In this document: positions 9,298-17,323 of the stretch, piece after piece | Numbering within the stretch: position 1 is the stretch's first letter | How the letters are laid out: each line of letters opens with the position of its first letter | Source of the DNA: Gemmataceae bacterium | Lineage (GTDB): Bacteria > Planctomycetota > Planctomycetia > Gemmatales > Gemmataceae | Length of the DNA: 32,820 bases | Direction: 5' to 3' | NCBI GenBank assembly: GCA_003136315.1 | Contig: PLDW01000409.1 | Location: 8,129-40,948, forward strand | Notes under the pieces: model-generated | What the model was told of the DNA's origin: nothing | Seen by the model: only the letters and a program-made list of their open reading frames with translations | The model's database searches: none | Translations under genes and position numbers: made by a program

Positions 9298-11090
9298 GCA
9301 TCATCGAAAGCCCAGAATATCGTCAACTGGCACTCGACTCGTCGAATGACATGATCGAACATGACGCGAGTCGGGGGCTGGGTCGGTACGCCCAGGCAGC
9401 GATGTTCATCCGGCAGGCCGGGGTCGGCCGGGCCAGGATGGGGCGGATCATGTTCGATGCCGGGCAGTTCGCGCGAGCCGCCGAGGACTGGCTTTCGGCC
9501 GCTGCGTGCTTCTATCTGGCTTCGGCACCCGCTCAAATGAATTCCGGAATCGAACTCGTCCGAGACCTTGATCGCAAGGGGCACATCCCACCTGAACGGC
9601 GAGATCTTAGGGCCGCGTTGAAAGCACGCAGGAAGGAACTGCGAACGCTTGAGAAGAAACTGACTCAGTTCGACAACGAGTTCCGCACTCTGATGCTGGC
9701 CCACAACGGCACCAGCACTCAGGAAACGCTGGATTTCTTGGTTCGGCACGTCCGGGATCTGCCCGGTTTATCGAAGCTCCACGCTGCGATTGCCCAGCAA
9801 GCCTTGCAACTCGGGCAACCATCGCTCGCGAATCAGCACCTGGAATGGGCTAGGAAGTTCGACTCCGGCATTCCCGGCGACCGTGCAATTGACCCGCCGA
9901 AACCGCACGGAGAGATTACACTCGTGACCCCCGTTGTGACGGACGAGTACAGGCAGTTGGGGTACGAGACGTCCAACGACATGATCCGCCACGACACCCG
10001 TCGGTTATACGGGGAATACGAGGAATCTGCGTTGCACATCCGACTGGCCGGGATCGGCCGGGCCAGGATGGGGAAAATGATGTATGATGCCGGGCAGTAC
10101 ACGCAGGCGGCCGAGGACTGGCTCGCTGCCGCTGCGTGTTTCTACTTGGCATCAGACGGGGGGCAACTGAAGACCGGAATCGAACTGGTCCGAGAGCTCG
10201 ATCACAAAGGGTATATTCCACCCGAACGGCGAGATATTCGTGCCGAGTTGCAACAACGCATGAAGGAACTCCGGACGCTTGAGGAGACACTGATTCGGTT
10301 CGTCCAGGACTACCGCGCCTTGGTTGACCAGCACCCACAGCCGGATCAAGAGCGGCTCGATTTTCTCCGTAAGCATGTCCGGGAACTGCCGGGGTTTGCG
10401 GATCTCCATTTCGCGATTTACCAGCACGCCAGGGCACTCGGTCAGGCATCCGTAGCCGGAGAACACCTGGGCTGGGCTGCGAAGTTCAATCCGAACAACC
10501 CGGAGTATGTGGGGCGGTACGGCTATGAACTCATCAATTCGGGGCAACCCGCTCGGGCAGTCGAACTCGCCCGCGAGTTCATACTCCGCCAGCCCACCGA
10601 ACCGACTGTCCGAATCACGCTCGCCCAGGGCCTGATATCACCGTCCGGAGGACAGACACCGGATCTGGAAGGAGCGATGATGGTATTGCAACCCGTGCTA
10701 GAAACCCCATCGACCCAGGCGAAGGTTCGACTCGGGGCAATCGTACTTGCTGCTGGCATCCAAGACGCCTTAGGGCGAGAGGTTGAGTACCGCCGACTAC
10801 TCGATGAATTCGACCGAACAGCCGCGGCACTCCAGACATCGGATGATCGGACGCTGGCTGCGGAGCTTCGTCGAGTGATTACGCGATTGAGGACCAACGG
10901 CGAGGCCGTACCCCTTAACGGCAGCAATCAACCGCATACGCGGAATTCTGACCCATGCCCCCCCACATCGACAGGGACCGAACTCCTCACCAACGGCCAC
11001 AAACCACGTCTTGGTTCTGATCAGTTTGGGCTAACGCCCATCTCTGCTCTCCTTTGGCAAGGATCACCCGCCTCCACACTCACTGCATAA
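9294..11090 (+). CDS. Helical repeat (TPR-like) protein with a tandem-duplicated ~185-residue module
   Basis: 598 residues. Residues 7-190 and 217-398 are two copies of the same module, offset by exactly 210 residues. Both contain RARMGxxMxDAGQ, AAEDWL(S/A)AAACFYLAS, GIELVR(D/E)LD, KGxIPPERRD and KELRTLE. The Ala-rich helices with DAGQ..AAEDWL resemble TPR-type helical hairpins, and the section at about 400-560 (NPEYVGRYGYELINSGQPARAVELARE) reads as ordinary TPR. The last ~40 residues are polar and low complexity. TPR-like proteins usually scaffold partners, and the likely partner is the product of the coupled upstream gene, with which it shares an ATGA junction. No transmembrane segment, so probably cytoplasmic. 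The class is fairly sure; the function is unknown. Confidence 0.8.
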   Translation: MSIIESPEYRQLALDSSNDMIEHDASRGLGRYAQAAMFIRQAGVGRARMGRIMFDAGQFARAAEDWLSAAACFYLASAPAQMNSGIELVRDLDRKGHIPPERRDLRAALKARRKELRTLEKKLTQFDNEFRTLMLAHNGTSTQETLDFLVRHVRDLPGLSKLHAAIAQQALQLGQPSLANQHLEWARKFDSGIPGDRAIDPPKPHGEITLVTPVVTDEYRQLGYETSNDMIRHDTRRLYGEYEESALHIRLAGIGRARMGKMMYDAGQYTQAAEDWLAAAACFYLASDGGQLKTGIELVRELDHKGYIPPERRDIRAELQQRMKELRTLEETLIRFVQDYRALVDQHPQPDQERLDFLRKHVRELPGFADLHFAIYQHARALGQASVAGEHLGWAAKFNPNNPEYVGRYGYELINSGQPARAVELAREFILRQPTEPTVRITLAQGLISPSGGQTPDLEGAMMVLQPVLETPSTQAKVRLGAIVLAAGIQDALGREVEYRRLLDEFDRTAAALQTSDDRTLAAELRRVITRLRTNGEAVPLNGSNQPHTRNSDPCPPTSTGTELLTNGHKPRLGSDQFGLTPISALLWQGSPASTLTA

Positions 11091-11217
11091 CCCGAGGAGC
11101 CTCCCATTCCTGTGCCGGCGGAAAAGCGGCCCCACTTCGGGTTTCCGTTCTGCCCAAAGATGTCGTAAATATGCGGAACGGCTTTCTCCGACCTCTTGCA
11201 CCGCCCGGCGGCTACTC

Positions 11218-13605
11218 ATGCGCGACCGACCGACTCTCGACCTGTTCCTCATCAGTTGGCTCATCCTGTTTCTGGAACTCACTTGCATCCGGTGGTTCCC
11301 GTCGCATGTCATGTTCCTGACATTCTTTACGAACATCGTTCTCCTGGCATGCTTTGTCGGGATGTCGGTCGGGTGCCTCGCAGCGCGCAACCCGACTCGC
11401 TATCTGGACCGCACCCCCCTGTGGCTGGCGGTCGCAACGGCGACCGGCCTCCTGGTCGAACAGTTCCGCATGAAGTTGCTTCAGTTCATCGCGATCGGGA
11501 ACCGCGCGAACCCGGATGTGGTGTTTTTCGGTGCGGAGGCTGGAGACACCATGTCTCTTCCCTTTCGGGTGCCGCTCGAAGTCGTGGCAGGGATTTTTTT
11601 CCTCCTCATCGCGGTACTGATGGTTGGCCCCGGACAGGAAATGGGACGGGCGTTCACACGGGTTCCGGGCCGGGCCAGGGCCTACTCGGTCAACCTGCTC
11701 GGAAGCCTCGTCGGGATTGTCACGTTCGCGGCCTGTTCGTACCTCCAGCTCCCGCCACTCGTGTGGTTCGCTGCGGTCGCTGTGGGACTGGGATATTTCG
11801 TCAGCCCGCTGGGCAACCGGTCTCAATCTGCCGCCGCGAGTCCGCGCCCCTTCTCAGTCCTTCCGTATGTGTTCCTGGCCATCGCGGTTCTCTTCAGCGT
11901 ATTCACCTCCGGGTTCTTCCAGGTCCACCACCGGGATACATTCTGGTCGCCGTACTATCGAATCGATCTCGTCACCCGGATCAAGCAGGGCGAGAGAGAT
12001 ATGCTGGTGAACATGATCGATACCAATCTGGTCGGCCACCAGATCATGGAGCCGCGCGTCCGGATTCCGACAGCACGATACGCCAACTACGCGCTGCCGT
12101 ACCTGTTCCAGCGAGATGTCACCGGGCCAGACGGGAAACCGGCGTGGCCGCCGATCAAGCGGGTGCTGATCATCGGGGCTGGCAGCGGCAACGATGTCGC
12201 CCGTGCCCTCCAGTGGCTGCCCGCCGATGCTCAAATTGATGCGGTCGAGATTGACCCCGTGATCCAGAAACTCGGGGTCGATAACCACCCCGACCAGCCG
12301 TACCAGGATCCCCGGGTCCATGTGGAACTGAACGATGGCCGAAACTTCCTCCACAGCGCTCCGCCGGAGACCTACGACCTGGTCATCTTCGCCCTCGTCG
12401 ACTCGCTTGTCCTCCACTCCGGCTACTCGAACCTCCGGTTGGAGAGTTACCTGTTCACCGAACAAGCGTTCCGGGATACCCGCCGGGTTCTGAAGAAGAC
12501 CGGCCTCTGCGCGGTGTACAACTACTTCCGCCACGGTTGGTTAGCGGCCCGCATTCGGACCGAACTGCGCAACGCCTTCGAGGTCGACCCTGCGGTTCTC
12601 GTCCTCACCGAAGCGGGGAAAGATACGGTCAAGCTCGACGACTTCGACCCCGATGCGTTCACCGCATTCCTTGCCGGATCAGAGGAGGTGATCCGCCCAC
12701 TCCGGGCGAAGTTCAAACAGAACGACAACTGGTACTGGGTGCCCGGCGACAGGCCCCCGCACCCCACCGGGACACCGGGACGATTTGGCCGCCATAATCC
12801 GCCACCCCTTCCCCCCCCCCCGGCTGAAGCTGCGTCGCTCAATCCGAGAATGATTCCTACGGACTGGGTCCCCATCCGGATTGCCGAGGTCGAGGATCTG
12901 GGTCCGCTCCCGGTCGCAACCGATGACTGGCCGTTTCTTTACGTCCGGGAACCGTCCATTCCGCTGGTCACCTGGCGGGGGATGGCGATGATGGTCCTCC
13001 TCTCTGTGGTTCTCTGGTGGGTGTTCCGGCCACGGGGATCGGAGCCGGAATCGAGTATCCCCTCTGACTACTCACTCGCAGCTCGAAGCTTTTTCCTCGG
13101 GGCCGGGTTCATGCTGGTCGAGACGAAGGCTGTGGTCCACATGGCGCTACTCTTCGGCAGCACCTGGATGGTGAACACGATCGTGTTCGCTGCGATCCTT
13201 CTGATGAGCCTTGCGGGAAACCTGTATGCGGGCAGCCTCCGGCCAAAACGACTGGAGCCTTATTACATCGGGCTGTTCGCTACCCTCGGACTCGGGTTAG
13301 TGGTCTCACTGGATGCTTTCCTGGGCCAGGACCGTATCGTTCAGGTGGCCGGTGCGTGTGCGTTAGTGTTTGCCCCAATTGCCTTTGCGGGGGTGATCTT
13401 TGCGACGAGTTTCGCCCGCTCGGCCCGACCGGATCGAGTCTTCGGGGCCAACGTGGCCGGGGCACTGGTTGGTGGGTTGGCCGAAAACGCCTCTGTCCTG
13501 ATCGGCTTTCAATACCTGTTATGCGTGGCGGCCGGATTTTACCTCTTGTCAGCTGCCTTCGGGAATCGCACACTGCCCGCTATCACGGCAGAGAAGCGCG
13601 TATAA
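11218..13605 (+). CDS. Polytopic membrane protein with spermidine-synthase-like methyltransferase-fold domain
   Basis: 795 residues. About seven hydrophobic segments occupy residues 10-233. A soluble domain at about 245-570 carries the nucleotide-binding signature of spermidine/spermine synthases: VLIIGAGSGND (316-326), VEIDP (343-347), NDGRNF (372-377) and YDLVIFALVDS (386-396). About six more membrane segments follow from residue 587 (including FMLVETKAVVHMALLFGS). Membrane-embedded SpeE-like proteins are common in Planctomycetes, and their substrate is generally unknown. The canonical active-site pattern for putrescine is not evident, so polyamine synthesis should not be assumed. A proline-rich loop with an 11-C run (12811-12821) links the catalytic domain to the C-terminal membrane half. 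The ATG at 11218 is preceded by only a weak GGCGG. A hairpin follows 38 nt after the stop. Confidence 0.82.
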   Translation: MRDRPTLDLFLISWLILFLELTCIRWFPSHVMFLTFFTNIVLLACFVGMSVGCLAARNPTRYLDRTPLWLAVATATGLLVEQFRMKLLQFIAIGNRANPDVVFFGAEAGDTMSLPFRVPLEVVAGIFFLLIAVLMVGPGQEMGRAFTRVPGRARAYSVNLLGSLVGIVTFAACSYLQLPPLVWFAAVAVGLGYFVSPLGNRSQSAAASPRPFSVLPYVFLAIAVLFSVFTSGFFQVHHRDTFWSPYYRIDLVTRIKQGERDMLVNMIDTNLVGHQIMEPRVRIPTARYANYALPYLFQRDVTGPDGKPAWPPIKRVLIIGAGSGNDVARALQWLPADAQIDAVEIDPVIQKLGVDNHPDQPYQDPRVHVELNDGRNFLHSAPPETYDLVIFALVDSLVLHSGYSNLRLESYLFTEQAFRDTRRVLKKTGLCAVYNYFRHGWLAARIRTELRNAFEVDPAVLVLTEAGKDTVKLDDFDPDAFTAFLAGSEEVIRPLRAKFKQNDNWYWVPGDRPPHPTGTPGRFGRHNPPPLPPPPAEAASLNPRMIPTDWVPIRIAEVEDLGPLPVATDDWPFLYVREPSIPLVTWRGMAMMVLLSVVLWWVFRPRGSEPESSIPSDYSLAARSFFLGAGFMLVETKAVVHMALLFGSTWMVNTIVFAAILLMSLAGNLYAGSLRPKRLEPYYIGLFATLGLGLVVSLDAFLGQDRIVQVAGACALVFAPIAFAGVIFATSFARSARPDRVFGANVAGALVGGLAENASVLIGFQYLLCVAAGFYLLSAAFGNRTLPAITAEKRV
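12811..12821 (+). repeat. 11-nt poly-C run inside the SpeE-like gene
   Basis: An uninterrupted run of 11 cytosines lies in the proline-rich linker between the catalytic domain and the C-terminal membrane half. A one-base slip would truncate the protein before its last six membrane segments. It could equally be a sequencing length error, though the frame is intact as given. Confidence 0.85.
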
Positions 13606-13957
13606 TCCCCATGATGACCCGACGGAGCACCACGACCGACACTGCGGGGAAACGGGATTGCCCATTTTCCCCGCAACTCCTCCCGCCTGATGGGCCGGGA
13701 AAACGCACACGAACGATATTGCGGCAGTCCCGTCTGGGTCAGGCCGGAGGGTTTTGTCGGTCGCCGAAACACAATTGGCATTCGGTTTGTAACGGGTCTG
13801 AGCAAGCCGACCCGACTTTTCAGCCGATGCCTGTCCTGGTTGACAAGCCGGGTCGCGTCTGGCTCGATAAGATCCACGGGGCGTATCTGATCTCACCCCG
13901 TCCCACATCCTACCCCTGCCCTGCCCAGGGTCGGGCCGATCATCCGAGGGTGCCCCC
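13606..13957. other. Intergenic region upstream of the E1 alpha gene
   Basis: A 352-nt interval without a credible gene. It contains the hairpin at 13643-13675. A perfect -35-like TTGACA lies at 13840-13845, but no good -10 box follows at 16-18 nt (CTCGAT or CGATAA is the nearest). The region therefore probably holds the promoter of the dehydrogenase pair, without a site I can fix. GAGGG at 13946-13950 serves the start at 13958. Confidence 0.4.
13643..13675 (+). terminator. Terminator-like hairpin after the SpeE-like gene
   Basis: TGCGGGGAAA (13643-13652) is perfectly complementary to TTTCCCCGCA (13666-13675), giving a 10-bp stem with a 13-nt loop. No T-tract follows, so it is not a textbook intrinsic terminator, but its place 38 nt after the TAA fits a transcript 3' end. 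Confidence 0.45.
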
Positions 13958-15088
13958 ATGCCGGAGGTGAATGACGACGAGCCGGCCGAGACGAGCGCTG
14001 GCCTGTCGTGGCGGCGGGGCCGGACGGTCGCGGAAGTCGCGGCCATCCGCAGCGGACGTGAAGCCCTGTCGGTCGAGCTGGCGCTGACAATTTATCGCCA
14101 GATGGTTCGGACCCGGGCTCTGGAAGAGCGCAGCATCAAGATGTCGAAGTCGGGTGAAGCGTATTTCTGGATCGGCGGGCCGGGGGAAGAAGCCACCAAC
14201 GTCTGCCTCGGTCTTCAAGTTCACAAGGGCCGGGGACCGGCCTTCGACTACCTTCACCTGCACTACCGCAACGCCGGGGCCATGCTCGCAATGGGCATGC
14301 CGATGATCGACCATGTCCGGCAGCTCGCGATGCGGGTGACCGACCCGCACTCCCGCGGCCGGAATTTCGTCGGCCACTATTGCGTCCCGGAGTGGAATGT
14401 GCTCCCGGTTTCGAGCGTGATCGAGGTCCAGTTCGCACAGGCTCCGGGCACTGCACTGATGCAGAAGCGACATGGTGGCGAGGGGTTGACCCTCGTTGTC
14501 GGCGGAGAGGCCGGGACATCCGAAGGCGACTTCGAGACCTGCCTGAACTGGAGTACTCGCCCCGGCTATCAAGTCCCGGTCCTCATGGTGGTCACGAACA
14601 ACCACTACGGCATTTCCACCGACCTGAATACAATCCGGGTGAACCGACCGATCGCCGACCGGGCCATTCCCTACGGAATCGAGGCCGAGACGGTCGATGG
14701 GAACGATCCGATCGCCACCTGGCACGCGATCGATCGGGCCATGAGATACTGCCGACGGGAGCGGAAGCCGTTTCTACTCGAATCCTACGTGAGCCGCCTG
14801 CATGGGCACTCGTCGAGCAGCGGGGCTCAGCGGGTGTGGGACCAATCCGACCCGCTTGCCCTCTTTGAACAGAAACTGATTGACGACGGAGCGATCGACA
14901 CCCAAACTGTGGCTGGGATGAAAGCCGAGGCCAAGGCCGAGGCCGACGCGGCGGTTGTCCAGGCGATGACCGAGCCCTCTCCCACCGCCGAAGACGTGTC
15001 CACCTTCACTTACGCCCCCAGCAGCGTCGACGCGGTGTACCCAGGGGATTACACGGATCTGCCGGGACGAAACCGGTTTAAAGTTTAA
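13958..15088 (+). CDS. 2-oxoacid dehydrogenase E1 component, alpha subunit (thiamine diphosphate-dependent)
   Basis: 376 residues, about the usual E1 alpha length. E1 decarboxylates a 2-oxoacid on thiamine diphosphate (ThDP) and passes the acyl group to the lipoyl arm of E2. The ThDP/Mg segment runs from residue 182 (GGEAGTSEGDF) to N214-N215 (VVTNNHYGIST), with the right GDG-x(~28)-NN spacing. The usual GDGAT reads GEAGT, so Glu184 stands where the Mg-ligand Asp is expected. Further family blocks are GPGEEAT (74-80), HYRNAG (102-107) and RLHGHSSSS. HYRNAG looks closer to branched-chain than pyruvate E1, so the substrate is undecided. The beta subunit follows in the same orientation; no E2, E3 or lipoyl protein is in the window. 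The last codons (FKV-stop) are supplied by the TTTAAAG repeat. The start at 13958 has GAGGG 7 nt upstream. Confidence 0.88.
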   Translation: MPEVNDDEPAETSAGLSWRRGRTVAEVAAIRSGREALSVELALTIYRQMVRTRALEERSIKMSKSGEAYFWIGGPGEEATNVCLGLQVHKGRGPAFDYLHLHYRNAGAMLAMGMPMIDHVRQLAMRVTDPHSRGRNFVGHYCVPEWNVLPVSSVIEVQFAQAPGTALMQKRHGGEGLTLVVGGEAGTSEGDFETCLNWSTRPGYQVPVLMVVTNNHYGISTDLNTIRVNRPIADRAIPYGIEAETVDGNDPIATWHAIDRAMRYCRRERKPFLLESYVSRLHGHSSSSGAQRVWDQSDPLALFEQKLIDDGAIDTQTVAGMKAEAKAEADAAVVQAMTEPSPTAEDVSTFTYAPSSVDAVYPGDYTDLPGRNRFKV

Positions 15089-15192
15089 AGTTTAAAGAGT
15101 TTAAAGTTTAAAGATGAAGACGGCAATTGCGCAACATAGGATCGCAGCTCGTGTTTTTAACTTTAAACTTCTTAAACTTTAAACTTTAAACT
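15077..15192. repeat. Large inverted repeat of TTTAAAG heptamers between E1 alpha and E1 beta
   Basis: The left arm (15077-15113) is three TTTAAAG units, AG, then two more units. The right arm (about 15154-15192) is the near-perfect reverse complement in CTTTAAA units, with one transposed base (TTTAAGAAG against TTTAAAGAG) and a decayed outer unit. The arms are separated by about 40-47 nt of ordinary sequence. The left arm encodes the end of E1 alpha, including its TAA, and the right arm ends 8 nt before the E1 beta ATG. In RNA it would form a long AU-rich stem-loop. Each unit is itself palindromic (TTTAAA). Confidence 0.85.
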
Positions 15193-15199
15193 AATAGAT

Positions 15200-16261
15200 A
15201 TGGCCACACTTGTGCAAGCCGTTCGAATGGCCCTTCATTACGGGGAAACGCACCTCGGCGTCACCGATGTGTTTGGTGAGGATGTTGGTCCGCCACTTGG
15301 CGGCGTGTTCACTGCGACCCAGGGACTCAAGACAGCCTGGAATTCCCCTCTTGATGAGCGAGGCATCCTTGGAACTGCGATGGGGATCGCCTACGCGGGC
15401 GGACGACCGGTCTGTGAGATTCAGTTCTGCGACTACGCATTCAATTCCATCGACATGCTGAAACTGGCCGGGAACCAGCGGTGGGCCTCGGCCGGTGGGT
15501 ACGACATGCCGATTGTCGTGATGACCCCAAACGGTGCAGGTATCCGCGGTAGCCTGTACCACTCCCACAGCTTTGAGAGTTGGGCCAGCCGGTTGGCCGG
15601 GTGGAAAGTGGTGATGCCCTCGAACGCCCTCGACGCTTATGGGCTTGTTATCGCTGCGATCAAGGATCCCAATCCGGTTTTGGTTCTGCTCCCGAAGGCC
15701 CTCCTGCGAGCCAAGTGTGACCGACTCCTCCCCGGCGAACCGGCCGATTCCGAGGATCTGTGTCGGATGATCGATGCCCCGATTGGGAACCGATCGGACT
15801 GGGAACCGCAATGGCCGGATCTTGAGGAGTACATCGTCCCAATCGGCTCCGCCGACCTCGTTCGGGAGGGGACAGCAGCCACTGTGTTGAGCTACGGCCG
15901 GACATTGCCGCTGTGCGTTCAGGCAGCCGACGAGTTGGCCCGCGAAACCCCCGGATACACCTTCGACGTGATCGACCTGCGAAGCATCTTCCCGTACGAC
16001 TGGGAGCGAATTTCGGCGAGCGTGGTGAAGACTGGCCGGGTGCTGATCGTGAACGAGGACACCGAGGTGACCAACTTCGGCGAGCACCTTCTGCGGCGAG
16101 TGGTGGACGAGCACTTCTACGATCTTTCGGTTCGCCCCCGAACACTCATGGGCAAGCATCTTCCGGGAATCGGGATGCACCAGACCTACGAATCGAACTC
16201 TGTCCCCCAACTCGGGAATATCCGGGACGCCATGCGGGAGATCGCTTCGGAACCCGCGTGA
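15200..16261 (+). CDS. 2-oxoacid dehydrogenase E1 component, beta subunit
   Basis: 353 residues with the two expected halves: a transketolase-type pyrimidine-binding domain (about 3-185) and a transketolase C-terminal domain (about 215-335). Visible blocks are FGEDVG (25-30, with the Glu that activates ThDP), GGVFTATQGL, PLDERGILGTAMGIAYAG, EIQFCDY, HSHSFESWASRLAGWKVVMPS, and near the end VIVNEDTE-like LIVNEDTEVTNFGEHL. It forms the alpha2beta2 E1 with the upstream gene. There is no Shine-Dalgarno sequence before the ATG: the leader is the AT-rich right arm of the TTTAAAG palindrome, so initiation may depend on coupling or on that structure. Subunit assignment is sure; the substrate (pyruvate or branched-chain oxoacid) is not. 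Confidence 0.9.
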   Translation: MATLVQAVRMALHYGETHLGVTDVFGEDVGPPLGGVFTATQGLKTAWNSPLDERGILGTAMGIAYAGGRPVCEIQFCDYAFNSIDMLKLAGNQRWASAGGYDMPIVVMTPNGAGIRGSLYHSHSFESWASRLAGWKVVMPSNALDAYGLVIAAIKDPNPVLVLLPKALLRAKCDRLLPGEPADSEDLCRMIDAPIGNRSDWEPQWPDLEEYIVPIGSADLVREGTAATVLSYGRTLPLCVQAADELARETPGYTFDVIDLRSIFPYDWERISASVVKTGRVLIVNEDTEVTNFGEHLLRRVVDEHFYDLSVRPRTLMGKHLPGIGMHQTYESNSVPQLGNIRDAMREIASEPA

Positions 16262-16268
16262 GGCTCCG

Positions 16269-16301
16269 CCAGGGAGTGATGCGAGCTCGCACTTCGCCTG
16301 G
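16269..16301. terminator. Possible bidirectional hairpin between convergent genes
   Basis: CCAGG (16269-16273) pairs with CCTGG (16297-16301), and the interior contains the 10-nt palindrome GCGAGCTCGC (16281-16290) flanked by AGT/ACT. It lies in the 57-nt gap between the E1 beta stop (16261) and the cytochrome stop (16319), where a shared terminator is expected. There is no T-tract on either strand. Confidence 0.4.
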
Positions 16302-16318
16302 GGATCGTGTCCTGCGAT

Positions 16319-17194
16319 CTACCAGTCGAAGAAATCGCGGCCATGAGCCATCAACCCGCCCGCGTGAGCGGTGGCGACAACGAGCAGAATCCCAACTATC
16401 AGCGCCATTTGAACACCCCGGCTCCGCACCCCGGTGCGGGCGTCCCGACCGGCACCCAGGGCCGTGCCGATCACCCACACCCCGGCCGCCGTTCCCAGCC
16501 AGCGGTGAATGGCCAGGAGTTGAGGGTCTGCGACCCCATTGCCGCCCGAGGCGTGAACCCAGCCGAGTGCGACTGTTGGCACGATCGCAACCGCCGTAAC
16601 TGTCAGGCAAAACTGCACCGTCGCCGACGGAAACCGGCTGCCCCGCAACGCTGTGAGCAGTTCCGCAACGCCTGCCGTGAGCAGCAGGGCGATCGGGAAA
16701 TGAAGCAGGAGCAAGTGGAACTTCCCCACCAACCGCACCGCCCGGATAGCCGGAGACGAGATCGTGGAGCTGTCCACGATCGACAGTTCTGTGCGAAGCG
16801 AGGAACCCGCTGTTCCAGACACAGGGGAAGAGATGTTCGGGGCTCCCGCCAAGATCCACTCGCGTATGCTCTCCTTCTCCGCCGTAGTCAGCGGTCCGGA
16901 TGGGGGCATTTCGTCGCGCTGGACAAGAGCCCACAGTTCCGACTCGTCCGGGCGAGACGGAATCACCATCTCCGGATTCTGTGCCACCCGGCCAAGGTCC
17001 AGAACGTATCCAAACCTCCCCTTCGGTTTTGCCAGATCAGGGCCGTGGCATCCCGCGCAACGGACCGCGAAGATGTCTCGGACTTCGTTCCCGAGTTGCC
17101 GATCTGGCCCCGTCACCGGGGGTTGAGCAGAAGCGATTTCCGCCGGGAGAGCCGTCGCAAGGGCGAGGACGAGGGCTGTTACAGTCCATCTCAT
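16319..17194 (-). CDS. Exported cytochrome c with DUF2231-like membrane domain
   Basis: 291 residues from the ATG at 17194, preferred over upstream starts because GAGGTG lies about 7 nt before it and the protein then begins with a clear signal peptide (MRWTVTALVLALATALPAEIASA). A class I cytochrome c domain follows: CAGCH (C46, C49, H50) binds haem c, and M96 in DEMPPSG is the likely distal ligand. From about residue 160 there are four membrane segments beginning GKFHLLLLHFPIALLL, which resembles DUF2231. Planctomycete genomes carry many such cytochrome-membrane fusions, presumed to act in periplasmic electron transfer; the partner is unknown. It is followed on the genome, upstream in the transcript direction, by the metallophosphoesterase gene 129 nt away. 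Operon membership is possible but unproven. Confidence 0.8.
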   Translation of the reverse strand: MRWTVTALVLALATALPAEIASAQPPVTGPDRQLGNEVRDIFAVRCAGCHGPDLAKPKGRFGYVLDLGRVAQNPEMVIPSRPDESELWALVQRDEMPPSGPLTTAEKESIREWILAGAPNISSPVSGTAGSSLRTELSIVDSSTISSPAIRAVRLVGKFHLLLLHFPIALLLTAGVAELLTALRGSRFPSATVQFCLTVTAVAIVPTVALGWVHASGGNGVADPQLLAIHRWLGTAAGVWVIGTALGAGRDARTGVRSRGVQMALIVGILLVVATAHAGGLMAHGRDFFDW

Positions 17195-17323
17195 GGGGGG
17201 AACACCTCGAAGGCAAGTGTGAAGCAGAGAATCCCGAAGGAAGAGGGGGTGAGAACAACTTGGATTCGACACCCCGCTCCACAATTGACAAAGCAATAGA
17301 GCTGAGCCCTCGTCTCCCGGGCA

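Noticed and set aside
11196..12239. A 347-codon plus-strand frame overlapping the SpeE-like gene
   Set aside because: Arg/Pro-rich shadow in another frame; the frame at 11218-13605 has membrane segments and nucleotide-binding motifs.
13840..13873. Sigma-70 promoter for the E1 genes
   Set aside because: TTGACA is perfect but no acceptable -10 box lies at 16-18 nt, so no site is called.
15077..15192. Possible CRISPR-like or direct-repeat array
   Set aside because: Units are 7 nt and contiguous without spacers, and the arms are inverted relative to each other. This is a palindrome, not a CRISPR.
15191..16210. A 339-codon minus-strand frame opposite E1 beta
   Set aside because: E1 beta motifs on the plus strand are unambiguous; this frame has none.
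17195..17296. Upstream in-frame extension of the cytochrome gene
   Set aside because: The extension puts residues such as CSHPLFLRD before an obvious signal peptide; the ATG at 17194 has a well-placed GAGGTG.
16307..17299. A 330-codon plus-strand frame opposite the cytochrome gene
   Set aside because: The minus strand encodes a signal peptide, CAGCH and membrane helices; this frame is low complexity and basic.
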